Source: Paraburkholderia ribeironis
GTDB lineage: Bacteria; Pseudomonadota; Gammaproteobacteria; Burkholderiales; Burkholderiaceae
DNA: 32,061 nucleotides
Direction: 5' to 3'
Assembly: GCF_900019265.1 (NCBI RefSeq)
Contig: NZ_CYGX02000068.1
Location: 1 to 32,061, forward strand
Made by a program: the position numbers and the translations under genes
The notes under the pieces: model-generated
What the model was told of the DNA's origin: nothing
Seen by the model: only the letters and a program-made list of their open reading frames with translations
Database searches by the model: none
Shown: positions 15,473-24,078 of the stretch, one piece after another
Position numbering within the stretch: position 1 is the stretch's first letter
How the letters are laid out: each line of letters starts with the position of its first letter

Positions 15473-16924
15473 TCACCGCTCCACGGGATGCGGCTCCTTG
15501 CGCTTGTTGGCAACGCGGATCGCATCGAAATAAGCCGGATTCGGCGGCCGCTTCAGATAACGCCCCGCGCCGCGCACCGCGCGCAATTCGCCGTCGGTCC
15601 AGGCGAGCGCGCCGCGCGTGAGCGTGTGCATCGCGACGCCCTGCACCGTCATGCCTTCGAATACGTTGAAGTCGACCTTCTGGTGATGCGTGCGCACCGA
15701 AATCGTTTTACTCGCGCTCGGGTCCCACACCACGAGATCGGCGTCCGCGCCAACGCGTACCGCGCCTTTTCGCGGATACAGGTTGAAGATCTGCGCGGCA
15801 TTGGTCGACGTGATGCGCACGAACTCATTCGGCGTGAGCCGCCCCGAGTTCACGCCGTGATGCCAGAGCACCGCCATCCGATCCTCGACGCCGCCACAAC
15901 CGTTCGGAATCTTCGTGAAGTCGTCGCGGCCCATCGCTTTCTGCGATGCGCAAAACACGCAGTGATCGGTCGCGGTGGTGTGCAGCTGGCCCGCCTGCAA
16001 GCCACGCCACAATGCCTCGCGATGCTCGGCCGAGCGAAACGGCGGGCTCATCACGTGCGCGGCGGCGCGAGTCCAGTCAGGGTCCCGATAGACCGCTTCG
16101 TCGATCACCAGATGGCCCGGCAAGACTTCGCCGAACACCCGCAAGCCCTCGCTGCGGGCACGTGCGATCGCATCGACCGCGTCTTTCGCGGACACGTGCA
16201 CGATGTACACCGGCACGCCCAGCACCTGGGCGATCCGGATCGCGCGATTGGCCGCTTCGCCCTCCACTTCCGGCGGCCGCGACAAAGGATGCGCCTCCGG
16301 ACCTCTGAAGCCTTTGGCCAGCAACTGACGCTGCAACTGGAACACCAACTCGCCGTTTTCCGCATGCACGGTGGGCAGCGCGCCGAGTTCGAGCGAACGC
16401 GAGAAGCTGTTCACCAGCACTTCGTCGTCGGCCATGATGGCGTTCTTGTAGGCCATGAAGTGCTTGAAACTCGACACGCCATGTTCATGCACCAGCGTGC
16501 CCATGTCCCGATAGACCGATTCGTCCCACCATGTCACCGCCACGTGAAAGCCGTAGTCGGCCGACGCCTTCTCCGCCCAACCGCGCCATTCGTCGAACGC
16601 TTCCATCAGCGGTTGCTTCGGACTCGGAATCACGAAGTCGATGATGCTGGTCGTGCCACCCGACAAACCCGCGGCGGTGCCCGTGTAGAAATCGTCGCTC
16701 GCCGTGGTGCCCATGAACGGCAATTCCATGTGCGTGTGCGGATCGATGCCGCCGGGCATCACGTACTGCCCGCCCGCATCGACGACAGTCGCGCCTGCCG
16801 GCGCTTCCAGGTCCGCGCCGATCTGCAGGATCGTGCCGCCGTCCTGCGGGTGCGCACACAACACGTCCGCACGATACGTGTTCTCCGCGTCGATAATCGT
16901 GCCGCCGCGAATCAGGGTCGTCAT
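15473..16924 (-). CDS. hydA: Dihydropyrimidinase / D-hydantoinase
   Basis: A 483-residue cytoplasmic cyclic amidohydrolase that opens dihydrouracil or dihydrothymine to the N-carbamoyl beta-amino acid, and often acts on 5-substituted hydantoins. All binuclear-metal ligands are visible: H63 and H65 in GGIDPHTHMELPFMG, the lysine that becomes carboxylated (K154 in SSFKHFMAYKN), H187 (VHAEN), H243 (IVHVS) and D320 (TATDHCVF). Y159 in the same loop as K154 is the usual substrate-binding tyrosine. The length is typical. AAGGAGG lies 7 bases before ATG 16924. It is the last gene of the pyrimidine operon, 77 bases after the permease gene. That gap contains a perfect 12-bp tandem repeat. Confidence 0.94.
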   Translation of the reverse strand: MTTLIRGGTIIDAENTYRADVLCAHPQDGGTILQIGADLEAPAGATVVDAGGQYVMPGGIDPHTHMELPFMGTTASDDFYTGTAAGLSGGTTSIIDFVIPSPKQPLMEAFDEWRGWAEKASADYGFHVAVTWWDESVYRDMGTLVHEHGVSSFKHFMAYKNAIMADDEVLVNSFSRSLELGALPTVHAENGELVFQLQRQLLAKGFRGPEAHPLSRPPEVEGEAANRAIRIAQVLGVPVYIVHVSAKDAVDAIARARSEGLRVFGEVLPGHLVIDEAVYRDPDWTRAAAHVMSPPFRSAEHREALWRGLQAGQLHTTATDHCVFCASQKAMGRDDFTKIPNGCGGVEDRMAVLWHHGVNSGRLTPNEFVRITSTNAAQIFNLYPRKGAVRVGADADLVVWDPSASKTISVRTHHQKVDFNVFEGMTVQGVAMHTLTRGALAWTDGELRAVRGAGRYLKRPPNPAYFDAIRVANKRKEPHPVER

Positions 16925-16968
16925 GTTGCCGCCTCCTTATGAACTGCTGGTTTCGATACAACGCACCG

Positions 16969-16992
16969 CGCAACGTACTGCGCAACGTACTG
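16969..16992. repeat. Perfect 12-bp tandem duplication
   Basis: CGCAACGTACTG occurs twice head to tail between the permease and dihydropyrimidinase genes, with a partial third copy (CGCACCG) just before. It is non-coding and possibly a slippage product. Confidence 0.8.
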
Positions 16993-17001
16993 CCTGGGCA
17001 C

Positions 17002-18513
17002 TCATGCGCTCGCCACTCGCGCACTCGGTCCCTTGCTCAGCTTCATCCATGCGCTGTATACGATCGACGCCAACGCGAGGCCGACGAACCATGCATACGT
17101 ATAGAGCGTATTGAAGATCGCCGGCACGTTCGGAAACGAGGCCGGAAACGCGGTGTGCAAAAAGCCCGGCAGATTCGGCAGCACGCCGATGACCAGCGCG
17201 AGCACCGCGCCGACATTCCAGCCGCCCGTATAGCTGTACTCGCCCCGCTCGTCGAACAGTTCGCGAGTATCGAGCTTTGTGCCGCGAATCAGGAAGTAGT
17301 CGACCATCAGGATGCCGGCCACCGGACCCAGCAACGCCGAATAACCGACCAGCCACGTGAAGATATAGCCCTGGGTGGTGGCGAGGATCTTCCACGGCAT
17401 CATCACGATCGCGATGGTCGCGGTGATCATGCCGCCGGCGCGATACGAAATGGCCTTCGGCCACAGGCTCGAAAAGTCATACGCGGGCCCGACGAGATTC
17501 GCCGCGAGATTGCACGACATCGTGTCGAGCGTCAGGATGATCAATGCCACGCCGACGCCGATGCCGGTCATGCGGCTCGTCAGGTCGATCGGATCCCAGA
17601 TCGCCTTGCCGTAAATCACCACCGTCGCCGACGTCACCACCACCGAAATCACCGAGAGCAAGGCCATCGGCACCGGCAAGCCGATCGACTGGCCGATGAT
17701 CTGATCGCGCTGCGATCTGGCAAAGCGCGTGAAGTCGGGGATGTTCAGCGCGAGCGTCGCCCAGAAGCCGACCATCGCGGTGAGGCTCGGCCAGAAGGTT
17801 GCCCAGAAGAGCCCTTCCTTCTTGCCGCCCGGCTCGAATTGCGACGGCGCCGACAGCATCGAGCCGAGCCCGCCCGCTTTCGAGGTCGCCCACCACACGA
17901 GCGCGATGCACATCACGATCTTGATCGGCGCGGACCAGCTTTCGAGCCGGCGGATCGCTTCGGTGCCATGCACGATGAAGTAGATCTGCAGCGCCCAGAA
18001 CACGAGGAAGCATGCGAGCTGCGCGAGCGAGATGCCGATAAACGGCAGCATCTCGCCATGCAGCGCGTTGCCGGTCAGGATGTTCAGCAGCGTGTAGATC
18101 GCGCTGCCGCCGAGCCAGGTCTGAATCCCATACCATCCGCACGCGACGATCGCCCGCAGCAACGCGGGCAGCCTCGCGCCGCGCGTGCCGAACGAAGAGC
18201 GCACCAGCACAGCATAGGGAATGCCGTGCTTCGCGCCCGCATGACCGATCAGCAGCATCGGCACCAGCACGATCAGATTGCCTAGCAGCACGGTCACGAC
18301 AGCTTGCCACGGCGACATGCCCTGCTCCGTCAAACCGGCGGCGAGCATGTAAGACGCGATGTTCATCACCATGCCCACCCATAGCGCGGCGAAGTGATAC
18401 CACCTCCACGTGCGTTGCGCGGGGCCGGTCGGCGCAAGGTCGTCGTTGTAAAGACCGCTGCCCTGCGCGCCGGCCGCGAAGTGCGGATCGACGGATTGCG
18501 CTGTCTGCTTCAT
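17002..18513 (-). CDS. NCS1-family nucleobase/hydantoin permease
   Basis: A 503-residue inner-membrane symporter with about 12 hydrophobic helices. It has the NCS1 blocks WVGMVMNIASYMLAAGL (helix 1), LLGNLIVLVPMLLIGHAGAKHGIPYAVLVRSSFG, and ACGWYGIQTWLGGSAIY, where the Trp and Gln correspond to the substrate-contact helix of the hydantoin transporter Mhp1. NIPDFTRFARS follows in the second half. Family members import uracil, thymine, allantoin or hydantoins with sodium or protons. I use ATG 18513, which has GTGGAGA upstream, rather than the longer Arg/Pro-rich frame. It lies between preA and the dihydropyrimidinase gene, so it most likely supplies uracil, thymine or the dihydro forms to this pathway. 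Confidence 0.92.
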   Translation of the reverse strand: MKQTAQSVDPHFAAGAQGSGLYNDDLAPTGPAQRTWRWYHFAALWVGMVMNIASYMLAAGLTEQGMSPWQAVVTVLLGNLIVLVPMLLIGHAGAKHGIPYAVLVRSSFGTRGARLPALLRAIVACGWYGIQTWLGGSAIYTLLNILTGNALHGEMLPFIGISLAQLACFLVFWALQIYFIVHGTEAIRRLESWSAPIKIVMCIALVWWATSKAGGLGSMLSAPSQFEPGGKKEGLFWATFWPSLTAMVGFWATLALNIPDFTRFARSQRDQIIGQSIGLPVPMALLSVISVVVTSATVVIYGKAIWDPIDLTSRMTGIGVGVALIILTLDTMSCNLAANLVGPAYDFSSLWPKAISYRAGGMITATIAIVMMPWKILATTQGYIFTWLVGYSALLGPVAGILMVDYFLIRGTKLDTRELFDERGEYSYTGGWNVGAVLALVIGVLPNLPGFLHTAFPASFPNVPAIFNTLYTYAWFVGLALASIVYSAWMKLSKGPSARVASA

Positions 18514-18631
18514 CGAAAGATCTCCACTTGATCGTTGCGGCCCGCCCCGCTTCGGATGGCGTGTCGGGCCTGGGGAAAAGACAGGTTCGGTACAGGCGCT
18601 GCGTTTTCTACCGGCGACTCGACGTCGTGTT

Positions 18632-19978
18632 TCAGGCCGCCTTCGCGGTCTGCGCCTGGGTCCCCGCGGCAGAGGTCTCGGCGGTTTCATTCACTGCGGC
18701 CGTCGCGGGCGGCGGCGCAGCCACCCGCGCCGGGTTGTGCGCATGCGTGGTCCAGTTCGCGTACTCGCCGCTATCGACACGCTCCATCGTGATGCACTGC
18801 TCGACCGGACACACATGCATGCACAGATTGCAGCCGACGCATTCGGAGTCCATCACTTCAAAATGCCGGACGCCATCTTTTTCTTTCGTGATCGCCTGAT
18901 GAGCGGTGTCCTCGCAGGCGATATGGCACAGGCCGCACTGAATGCACTTATCCTGATCGATGCGCGCCTTGATGTCGTAGTTGAGATTCAGGTACTTCCA
19001 GTCGGTGACATTGGGCACGGCGCGGCCGCGAATCTCGTCGAGCGTCGCGTAGCCTTTTTCGTCCATCCAGTTCGAGAGACCGTCGGCCAGATCGGCAACG
19101 ATACGGAATCCGTAGTGCATTGCAGCCGTGCACACCTGCACGCTGCCCGCGCCGAGCACGATGAATTCGGCGGCGTCGCGCCACGTGGAGATGCCGCCGA
19201 TGCCGGAGATCGGCAGGTTCGGCGTCTCGCCGTCGCGGGCGATTTCCGCGACCATGTTCAGCGCGATCGGCTTCACCGCCGGGCCGCAGTAGCCTCCGTG
19301 CGTGCCTTTGCCGTCGACCATCGGCAACGGCGACATCGCGTCGAGATCGACCGCGACGATCGAGTTGATCGTGTTGATCAGCGACACGCCGTCCGCGCCG
19401 CCCTTGTAAGCGGCGCGCGAGCCGAGCCGGATGTCGCTGATGTTCGGCGTGAGCTTGACGAGGCACGGCAGCTTGGTGCCCTCCTTGACCCAGCGCGTGA
19501 CCATTTCGATGTACTCGGGCACCTGGCCGACCGCCGCGCCCATGCCGCGCTCGCTCATCCCGTGCGGGCAGCCGAAATTCAATTCGACCGCATCGGCCCC
19601 GGTATCTTCGACGAGCGGCAGGATCCACTTCCAGTCGCGTTCATTGCACGGCACCATCAGCGACACGATCATCGCGCGCTCGGGCCAGTCGCGTTTGACT
19701 TGCGCGATCTCGCGCAGATTGACGTCGAGCGGGCGATCGGTAATCAGCTCGATGTTGTTCAGGCCTGCGATCCGTTGACCATTCCATTGCACCGCGCCGT
19801 AGCGCGAGCTGACGTTCACCACATGCGGATCGAGGCCGAGCGTCTTCCACACCACGCCGCCCCAGCCCGCTTCGAACGCGCGGTTCACGTTCCAGGCCTT
19901 GTCGGTGGGCGGCGCGGACGCGAGCCAGAAAGGATTCGGCGAAGTAATGCCGGCAATCGTACAGCGCAGATCGGCCAT
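18632..19978 (-). CDS. preA: NAD-dependent dihydropyrimidine dehydrogenase, subunit PreA
   Basis: A 448-residue FMN and iron-sulfur subunit that reduces uracil or thymine to the 5,6-dihydro form together with PreT. The N-terminal TIM barrel is dihydroorotate-dehydrogenase-like. The active-site loop has NFGCPHGMSERGMG with the general-acid Cys137 and His139; the residue before the Cys is Gly, where mammalian enzymes have Ser. Phosphate-binding GGIST and GAGSVQVCTA are present. The C-terminus has two 4Fe-4S motifs, C345/348/351/355 and C380/383/386/390. An unusual tail of about 45 Ala/Pro/Thr-rich residues follows the last cluster. AAGGAG lies 8 bases before ATG 19978. It is 98 bases downstream of preT. 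Confidence 0.95.
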   Translation of the reverse strand: MADLRCTIAGITSPNPFWLASAPPTDKAWNVNRAFEAGWGGVVWKTLGLDPHVVNVSSRYGAVQWNGQRIAGLNNIELITDRPLDVNLREIAQVKRDWPERAMIVSLMVPCNERDWKWILPLVEDTGADAVELNFGCPHGMSERGMGAAVGQVPEYIEMVTRWVKEGTKLPCLVKLTPNISDIRLGSRAAYKGGADGVSLINTINSIVAVDLDAMSPLPMVDGKGTHGGYCGPAVKPIALNMVAEIARDGETPNLPISGIGGISTWRDAAEFIVLGAGSVQVCTAAMHYGFRIVADLADGLSNWMDEKGYATLDEIRGRAVPNVTDWKYLNLNYDIKARIDQDKCIQCGLCHIACEDTAHQAITKEKDGVRHFEVMDSECVGCNLCMHVCPVEQCITMERVDSGEYANWTTHAHNPARVAAPPPATAAVNETAETSAAGTQAQTAKAA

Positions 19979-20076
19979 GTTCGGCTCCTTGGGGACTGCT
20001 CGTTTATCTGGTTGCTGATGCGTGCTGCGCGCGGCGCGATGCGGCGCTGCGTAGCGTTGTGCAGCGTGATGCCTCG

Positions 20077-21426
20077 CTACGCGGCTTGCACCGCGGTGCG
20101 GGCGAACTGTGCGTCGATCGCGGCGGCGGCCACCTTGCCGTCCTGCACGGCCTGCACCGTCAGGTCGATGCCGCCGGTGGCCGCGCAATCGCCGCCCGCC
20201 CACACATCGGCGAGCGAGGTTCGCCCGTTCGCATCGACCTCGATGCGGCTACCGTCGAGCGTCAACAACTCGCGTGCGATGCCCACCGGCACGAGCGTTT
20301 GTCCGATCGCCTTGAGCACCATGTCGGCTTCGACCACGAAGCGCTCCTGAATGCCGTCGCTCGCGGTCCGTTCGAACTCGACACCGGTGACCACGCCATC
20401 CGCGCCGATCAGGCGCGTCGGCGATGCATGCGTGACGAGCGTGACGCCACTGGTCTGCGCGAAGTCGCGCTCCGCCCAGGTGGCGCTCATCGACTCGACC
20501 CCGCGGCGGTACACCATCGTCACGGATGTCGCGCCGAGTTTGCGGCTTTGCACGGCTGCATCCACCGCTGTGTTGCCGCCGCCAATCACGACGACGCGGC
20601 GGCCCACCGGCACCGTGCCGAAATCGCTAGCACTGCGAATCTGTTCGATGAAGTCGATCGCGTTCAATACGCCGCTCAGGTCTTCGCCTTGCATCGCGAG
20701 CGAGCGCACGCCACCCAGACCGATCGCGAGGAACACCGCATCATGGCGCTGGCGCAAGGTGTCGAGCTCGACATCGCGTCCGAGCGCAACGCCATGCTCG
20801 ATTGCAATGCCACCGATCGAACACAACCACGCCACTTCACGCTGCGCAAAATCGTCGACGGTCTTGTACGCGGCAATGCCATACTCGTTCAGGCCACCGG
20901 CTTTCTCACGGGCGTCGTAGATCGTCACGCGATGTCCCGCCAGCGCCAGCCGATGCGCGCACGCGAGCCCGGCCGGCCCGGCGCCGACCACCGCGACGTG
21001 CCGGCCGGTTTCGGCCGCGCGCCTGAACAGCGGCTCGCCACGCGCCATCGCCCAATCGGTCGCGTGCCGCTGCAACGCGCCGATCGCCACCGGCGTCGCG
21101 TCCTGAGCGTGACGCACGCATGCGCCTTCGCAAAGAATCTCGGTCGGACACACGCGCGCACACATGCCGCCCATCGGATTGGCAGACAGAATATCCACGG
21201 CGGCGCCCTTCAGATTGCCGTTGCTGATCTTGCGAATGAAGCTGGGAATGTCGATGCGCGTCGGACACGCGCTCACGCAAGGCGCGTCGTAACAGTAGTG
21301 ACAGCGGCTCGCTGCCGCGGCCGCGGCGCTCGCGTCGAGCAACGGCGCGATATCGGAGAACTCGCACGAAAGCTGCTCGGGCGACAGGCGCTGGGCTGCA
21401 ATGTCGCCGGTTTGCTTGATGGCCAT
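20077..21426 (-). CDS. preT: Dihydropyrimidine dehydrogenase, subunit PreT
   Basis: A 449-residue NAD(P)H-oxidising flavoprotein partner of PreA, related to the glutamate synthase small subunit. Eight N-terminal cysteines (42, 45, 50, 54 and 89, 93, 99, 103) can hold two 4Fe-4S clusters. The FAD site VVGAGPAGLACA is at 147-157, the NAD site VVIGGGNTAVDAA at 279-291, and the second FAD motif (WAGGDCAATGGIDLTVQAVQDGK) is near the C-terminus. Electrons pass from NADH through FAD and the clusters to PreA. ATG 21426 has GAAGGAAC upstream; the much longer frame that runs into the hydrolase gene is not used. It is the second gene of the operon, 148 bases after the hydrolase gene. Confidence 0.95.
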   Translation of the reverse strand: MAIKQTGDIAAQRLSPEQLSCEFSDIAPLLDASAAAAAASRCHYCYDAPCVSACPTRIDIPSFIRKISNGNLKGAAVDILSANPMGGMCARVCPTEILCEGACVRHAQDATPVAIGALQRHATDWAMARGEPLFRRAAETGRHVAVVGAGPAGLACAHRLALAGHRVTIYDAREKAGGLNEYGIAAYKTVDDFAQREVAWLCSIGGIAIEHGVALGRDVELDTLRQRHDAVFLAIGLGGVRSLAMQGEDLSGVLNAIDFIEQIRSASDFGTVPVGRRVVVIGGGNTAVDAAVQSRKLGATSVTMVYRRGVESMSATWAERDFAQTSGVTLVTHASPTRLIGADGVVTGVEFERTASDGIQERFVVEADMVLKAIGQTLVPVGIARELLTLDGSRIEVDANGRTSLADVWAGGDCAATGGIDLTVQAVQDGKVAAAAIDAQFARTAVQAA

Positions 21427-21574
21427 ACACGTTCCTTCTTCGATGTGAGGACGTAGCCGTGCCTGCCGGCTGCGCTCAGGCGGAGCCGGGACGGCATGTT
21501 TATGGGCACTACGGGTAACGCGAGGGAAAATCGGCGCGACCTTTACCGCGGCCTTTAACGCAACTGGTGCCGCG

Positions 21575-22894
21575 TCACGAAACCGGCTCGCACGCTCGCT
21601 CCAGCATCGCGTGCAGCAACACGTTGGCGCCCGCCTCGATCCATTCGAAGGTGGCGTCCTCGATCTCGTTGTGACTGATCCCGTCGACACACGGCACGAA
21701 CACCATCGAAGTCGGCGCGACCTGCGCGAGATAACACGCGTCGTGCCCCGCACCGGACACCATGTTGCGATGCGCGTAGCCGAAACGTTCCGCGGCGGCA
21801 CGCACGGACTTCACGCAGGCTTCATCGAACGCGACCGGCGCGTAGTAAAAGATCTGTTCGAGTTCGGTTTCCAGACCGATGCGCTTCGCAATCTCGGCCA
21901 CGCCGTCGCGCAACGCGGCGTCCATGCTGGCGAGCACCGCGTCGTCCGGATGACGAAAGTCGACGGTGAAGAACACCCGGCCCGGAATCACGTTGCGCGA
22001 GTTCGGATGGACCTGCAACATGCCGACCGTCGCGCAGCCGAACGGCGCGTGGTCGAGCCCGATGCGATTGACCAGCTCGACCACACGCGCGGCACCGAGC
22101 AGCGCATCGCGGCGGCGCGGCATCGGCGTCGGACCCGCGTGCGCCTCCTGCCCGGTCAAGGTGATTTCATACCAGCGCTGGCCTTGCGCATCGGTCACGA
22201 CGCCGATGGTCTTCTGCTCGGCTTCGAGAATCGGCCCTTGTTCGATATGCAGTTCGAACGCCGCATGCAACGGCCGGCCTCCGCACGGAAGATCGCCCGC
22301 ATAACCGATGCGCCTGAGTTCCTCGCCGATGGTCTTGCCGTCGACGTCCTTGCGCGACAGGCCGTAGTCCAGCGTAAACACGCCGGCGAACACACCCGAG
22401 GCCACCATGGCCGGCGCGAAGCGCGAGCCTTCTTCGTTGGTCCAGATCACCACTTCGATCGGATGCTCGGTCTCGATGCCATGATCGTTAAGACTCCGAA
22501 TCACTTCGAGACCGCCCAGCACACCGTAGATGCCGTCGAACCGTCCGCCGGTCGGCTGCGAGTCCGCGTGCGAGCCTGTCATCACCGGCAGCGCAGCGGG
22601 ATTGCGTCCGGCGCGACGCATGAACACATTGCCCATCTGATCGACACTGACCGTGCAACCGGCCTGCTTCGCCCAGCTGACGATCAGATCGCGCCCTTCC
22701 CGGTCGAGGTCGGTGAGCGCGAGGCGGCAAACGCCGCCTTTGGGTGTCGCGCCGATCTTCGCCATCGTCATCAGGCTCTCCCACAGCCGTTTGCCATCGA
22801 CCCGGATCGACGTCGCAAGGTCTGCGCCCTGCGGGGCATCCCCCAAGGGGACTTCCTTCGGGGCGTGTTTCAGCGCTTCGGATACCACGTTCAT
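21575..22894 (-). CDS. M20-family Zn-dependent amidohydrolase, likely beta-ureidopropionase
   Basis: A 439-residue binuclear-metal hydrolase of the N-carbamoyl-amino-acid amidohydrolase group. Visible ligands are H109 (GSHADSQPTGGRFDG), D120, the Glu pair E154/E155 (TNEEGSRF), H216 (ELHIEQG) and the C-terminal H408 (DGISHNE). The lid-domain GQEAHAGPTPM (249-258) holds H252, used for substrate binding across the dimer. Next to preTA and dihydropyrimidinase it should hydrolyse N-carbamoyl-beta-alanine to beta-alanine, CO2 and ammonia. By sequence alone it could be an N-carbamoyl-L-amino-acid hydrolase or allantoate amidohydrolase. About 25 residues precede the usual family start. AAAGGAG before ATG 22894 supports the start. 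It is first in the operon. Confidence 0.9.
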   Translation of the reverse strand: MNVVSEALKHAPKEVPLGDAPQGADLATSIRVDGKRLWESLMTMAKIGATPKGGVCRLALTDLDREGRDLIVSWAKQAGCTVSVDQMGNVFMRRAGRNPAALPVMTGSHADSQPTGGRFDGIYGVLGGLEVIRSLNDHGIETEHPIEVVIWTNEEGSRFAPAMVASGVFAGVFTLDYGLSRKDVDGKTIGEELRRIGYAGDLPCGGRPLHAAFELHIEQGPILEAEQKTIGVVTDAQGQRWYEITLTGQEAHAGPTPMPRRRDALLGAARVVELVNRIGLDHAPFGCATVGMLQVHPNSRNVIPGRVFFTVDFRHPDDAVLASMDAALRDGVAEIAKRIGLETELEQIFYYAPVAFDEACVKSVRAAAERFGYAHRNMVSGAGHDACYLAQVAPTSMVFVPCVDGISHNEIEDATFEWIEAGANVLLHAMLERACEPVS

Positions 22895-22991
22895 TCGTCT
22901 CGCTCCTTTCGGTGAACCGACATGAAACTGGTGCATCGGCGGCGGGTTTTGGGGCGTGTCCGCACGCCGACGGTGCACGGTCGATGCGTTC

Positions 22992-23015
22992 GGTCCGCTC
23001 TCAGGTCCGCTCTCA
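22992..23015. repeat. Perfect 12-bp tandem duplication
   Basis: GGTCCGCTCTCA occurs twice head to tail in the leader between the predicted pyrimidine-operon promoter and its first gene. It would be present in the 5' untranslated RNA. Confidence 0.8.
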
Positions 23016-23055
23016 CACAGAGGGCAAACCCTGATGCCGCGCCCGCTCTCTCAAT

Positions 23056-23101
23056 CCTGTCCAGTTGGACAGGTTGTAGACGATTAAGCCCGCCAAATCA
23101 A
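23056..23101 (-). promoter_or_regulatory. Pyrimidine operon promoter and palindromic operator
   Basis: A perfect 18-bp palindrome, CCTGTCCA-GT-TGGACAGG (23056-23073), lies between the divergent hydrolase and TetR genes. On the minus strand TTGATT (23096-23101) and TACAAC (23073-23078), 17 bases apart, form a promoter whose start point would fall inside the palindrome. The geometry fits repression of the catabolic operon. It resembles the RutR site architecture (TTGACCA-NN-TGGTCAA) with changed inner bases. Binding by the adjacent TetR protein is inference. Confidence 0.75.
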
Positions 23102-23219
23102 TGCATTTCGTTCGAACGGAAACAGAGCGAGAACAGAGCGAAAAGCGTGCCATTGCGCTGCAGCACGGCTCGCGCGCCATCTCCAAAAGGGTGTGTGAGG
23201 CTCGCGCCGAACGACTAGA

Positions 23220-23972
23220 ATGAAGCGCGAAGCGGCGCACCTGCCGCTGAAGGCGAACATGAGAGACGACGACGTGGCGGCCAGCATCACGGAAAACGAC
23301 GAAACACGCGCGCCTTTGCGGCGGCGCAAGGCGCACATTCGCGAGTCGAACGAAGCGCATCTGCTGGCATGCGCCGAAGCGGTATTCGCGGAACGGGGGC
23401 TCGACGGTGCGAGCACCGCAATGATCGCGGAACGCGCAGGCTTGCCGAAAGCCAACGTGCACTACTACTTCCCGACCAAGCTCGCGCTCTACCGGCGCGT
23501 GCTGGAAGATCTGTTCGAAGACTGGCACCGCGCCGCCGATACGTTCGAATGCAGCGACGACCCGGTCGAAGCGATTGGTGGCTACGTGCGAGCGAAAATG
23601 GATTTGTCGCGCCGCCGGCCGCTCGGCTCGAAGGTGTGGGCGAGCGAGATCATCCACGGCGCGGAGCACATGGAGGACATCCTGACCGGACGCGTGAAGC
23701 CGTGGCTCGATAGCCGGGTGAAAGTGATCGACGGCTGGATTGCGCGTGGCCTGCTCGCGCCGGTGAATGCGCAGACGCTGATGTACATGATCTGGGCGAC
23801 CACCCAGCATTACGCCGACTTCGACGCGCAGATTCGCGCGCTCAAGGGCAAGCGCGCATTGACACGAAAAGCCTTCGAGGCCACCACCGAGGAAGTCGTG
23901 CAACTGGTGATCCGCGCGTGCGGTGCGGTGTCGCCTGCGCAGCATGAAGACGGAGCCGATCCGTCGAGGTAA
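23220..23972 (+). CDS. TetR-family regulator, RutR-like
   Basis: A 250-residue repressor. After a basic N-terminal extension the TetR helix-turn-helix lies at about 50-95 (ACAEAVFAERGLDGASTAMIAERAGLPKANVHYYFPTK shape). The ligand domain (about 105-235) has the pattern of RutR/YcdC, the uracil-responsive regulator: GSKVWASEIIHGAEHM, a conserved IWATTQHYADFDAQIRAL, and the family's final helices. It is divergent from the pyrimidine operon and very likely senses uracil or thymine, or a reduced product, to release the 23056-23073 operator. The start is uncertain: ATG 23220 has no strong ribosome site, and ATG 23259 is the alternative, giving 237 residues and closer to RutR in length. Confidence 0.85.
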   Translation: MKREAAHLPLKANMRDDDVAASITENDETRAPLRRRKAHIRESNEAHLLACAEAVFAERGLDGASTAMIAERAGLPKANVHYYFPTKLALYRRVLEDLFEDWHRAADTFECSDDPVEAIGGYVRAKMDLSRRRPLGSKVWASEIIHGAEHMEDILTGRVKPWLDSRVKVIDGWIARGLLAPVNAQTLMYMIWATTQHYADFDAQIRALKGKRALTRKAFEATTEEVVQLVIRACGAVSPAQHEDGADPSR

Positions 23973-23982
23973 CACACGTGAC

Positions 23983-24030
23983 AAGGCCCCGCGCGGACCG
24001 TCATGCTTGCGTGACCGGCGGGGCCTTCGT
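23983..24030 (+). terminator. Terminator between the tetR and box genes
   Basis: A perfect 10-bp stem, AAGGCCCCGC (23983-23992) with GCGGGGCCTT (24018-24027), whose loop can fold further. It lies just after the tetR stop and before the convergent end of boxA. Only a weak T-run follows (CGTTT), so efficiency is uncertain. Confidence 0.65.
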
Positions 24031-24078
24031 TTACATCAATTGCAGTCTGTCGGCGGGGGCTCGGCGCGCTTACGCGCG

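Noticed and set aside
18514..18690. An N-terminal extension of the NCS1 permease
   Set aside because: The added residues are Arg/Pro-rich, overlap the end of preA, and ATG 18513 has a good ribosome site.
15458..20350. Long + strand open frames opposite the dihydropyrimidinase, permease and PreA genes
   Set aside because: They have Arg/His-rich composition, no recognisable motif, and are fully explained by codon periodicity of the real minus-strand genes.
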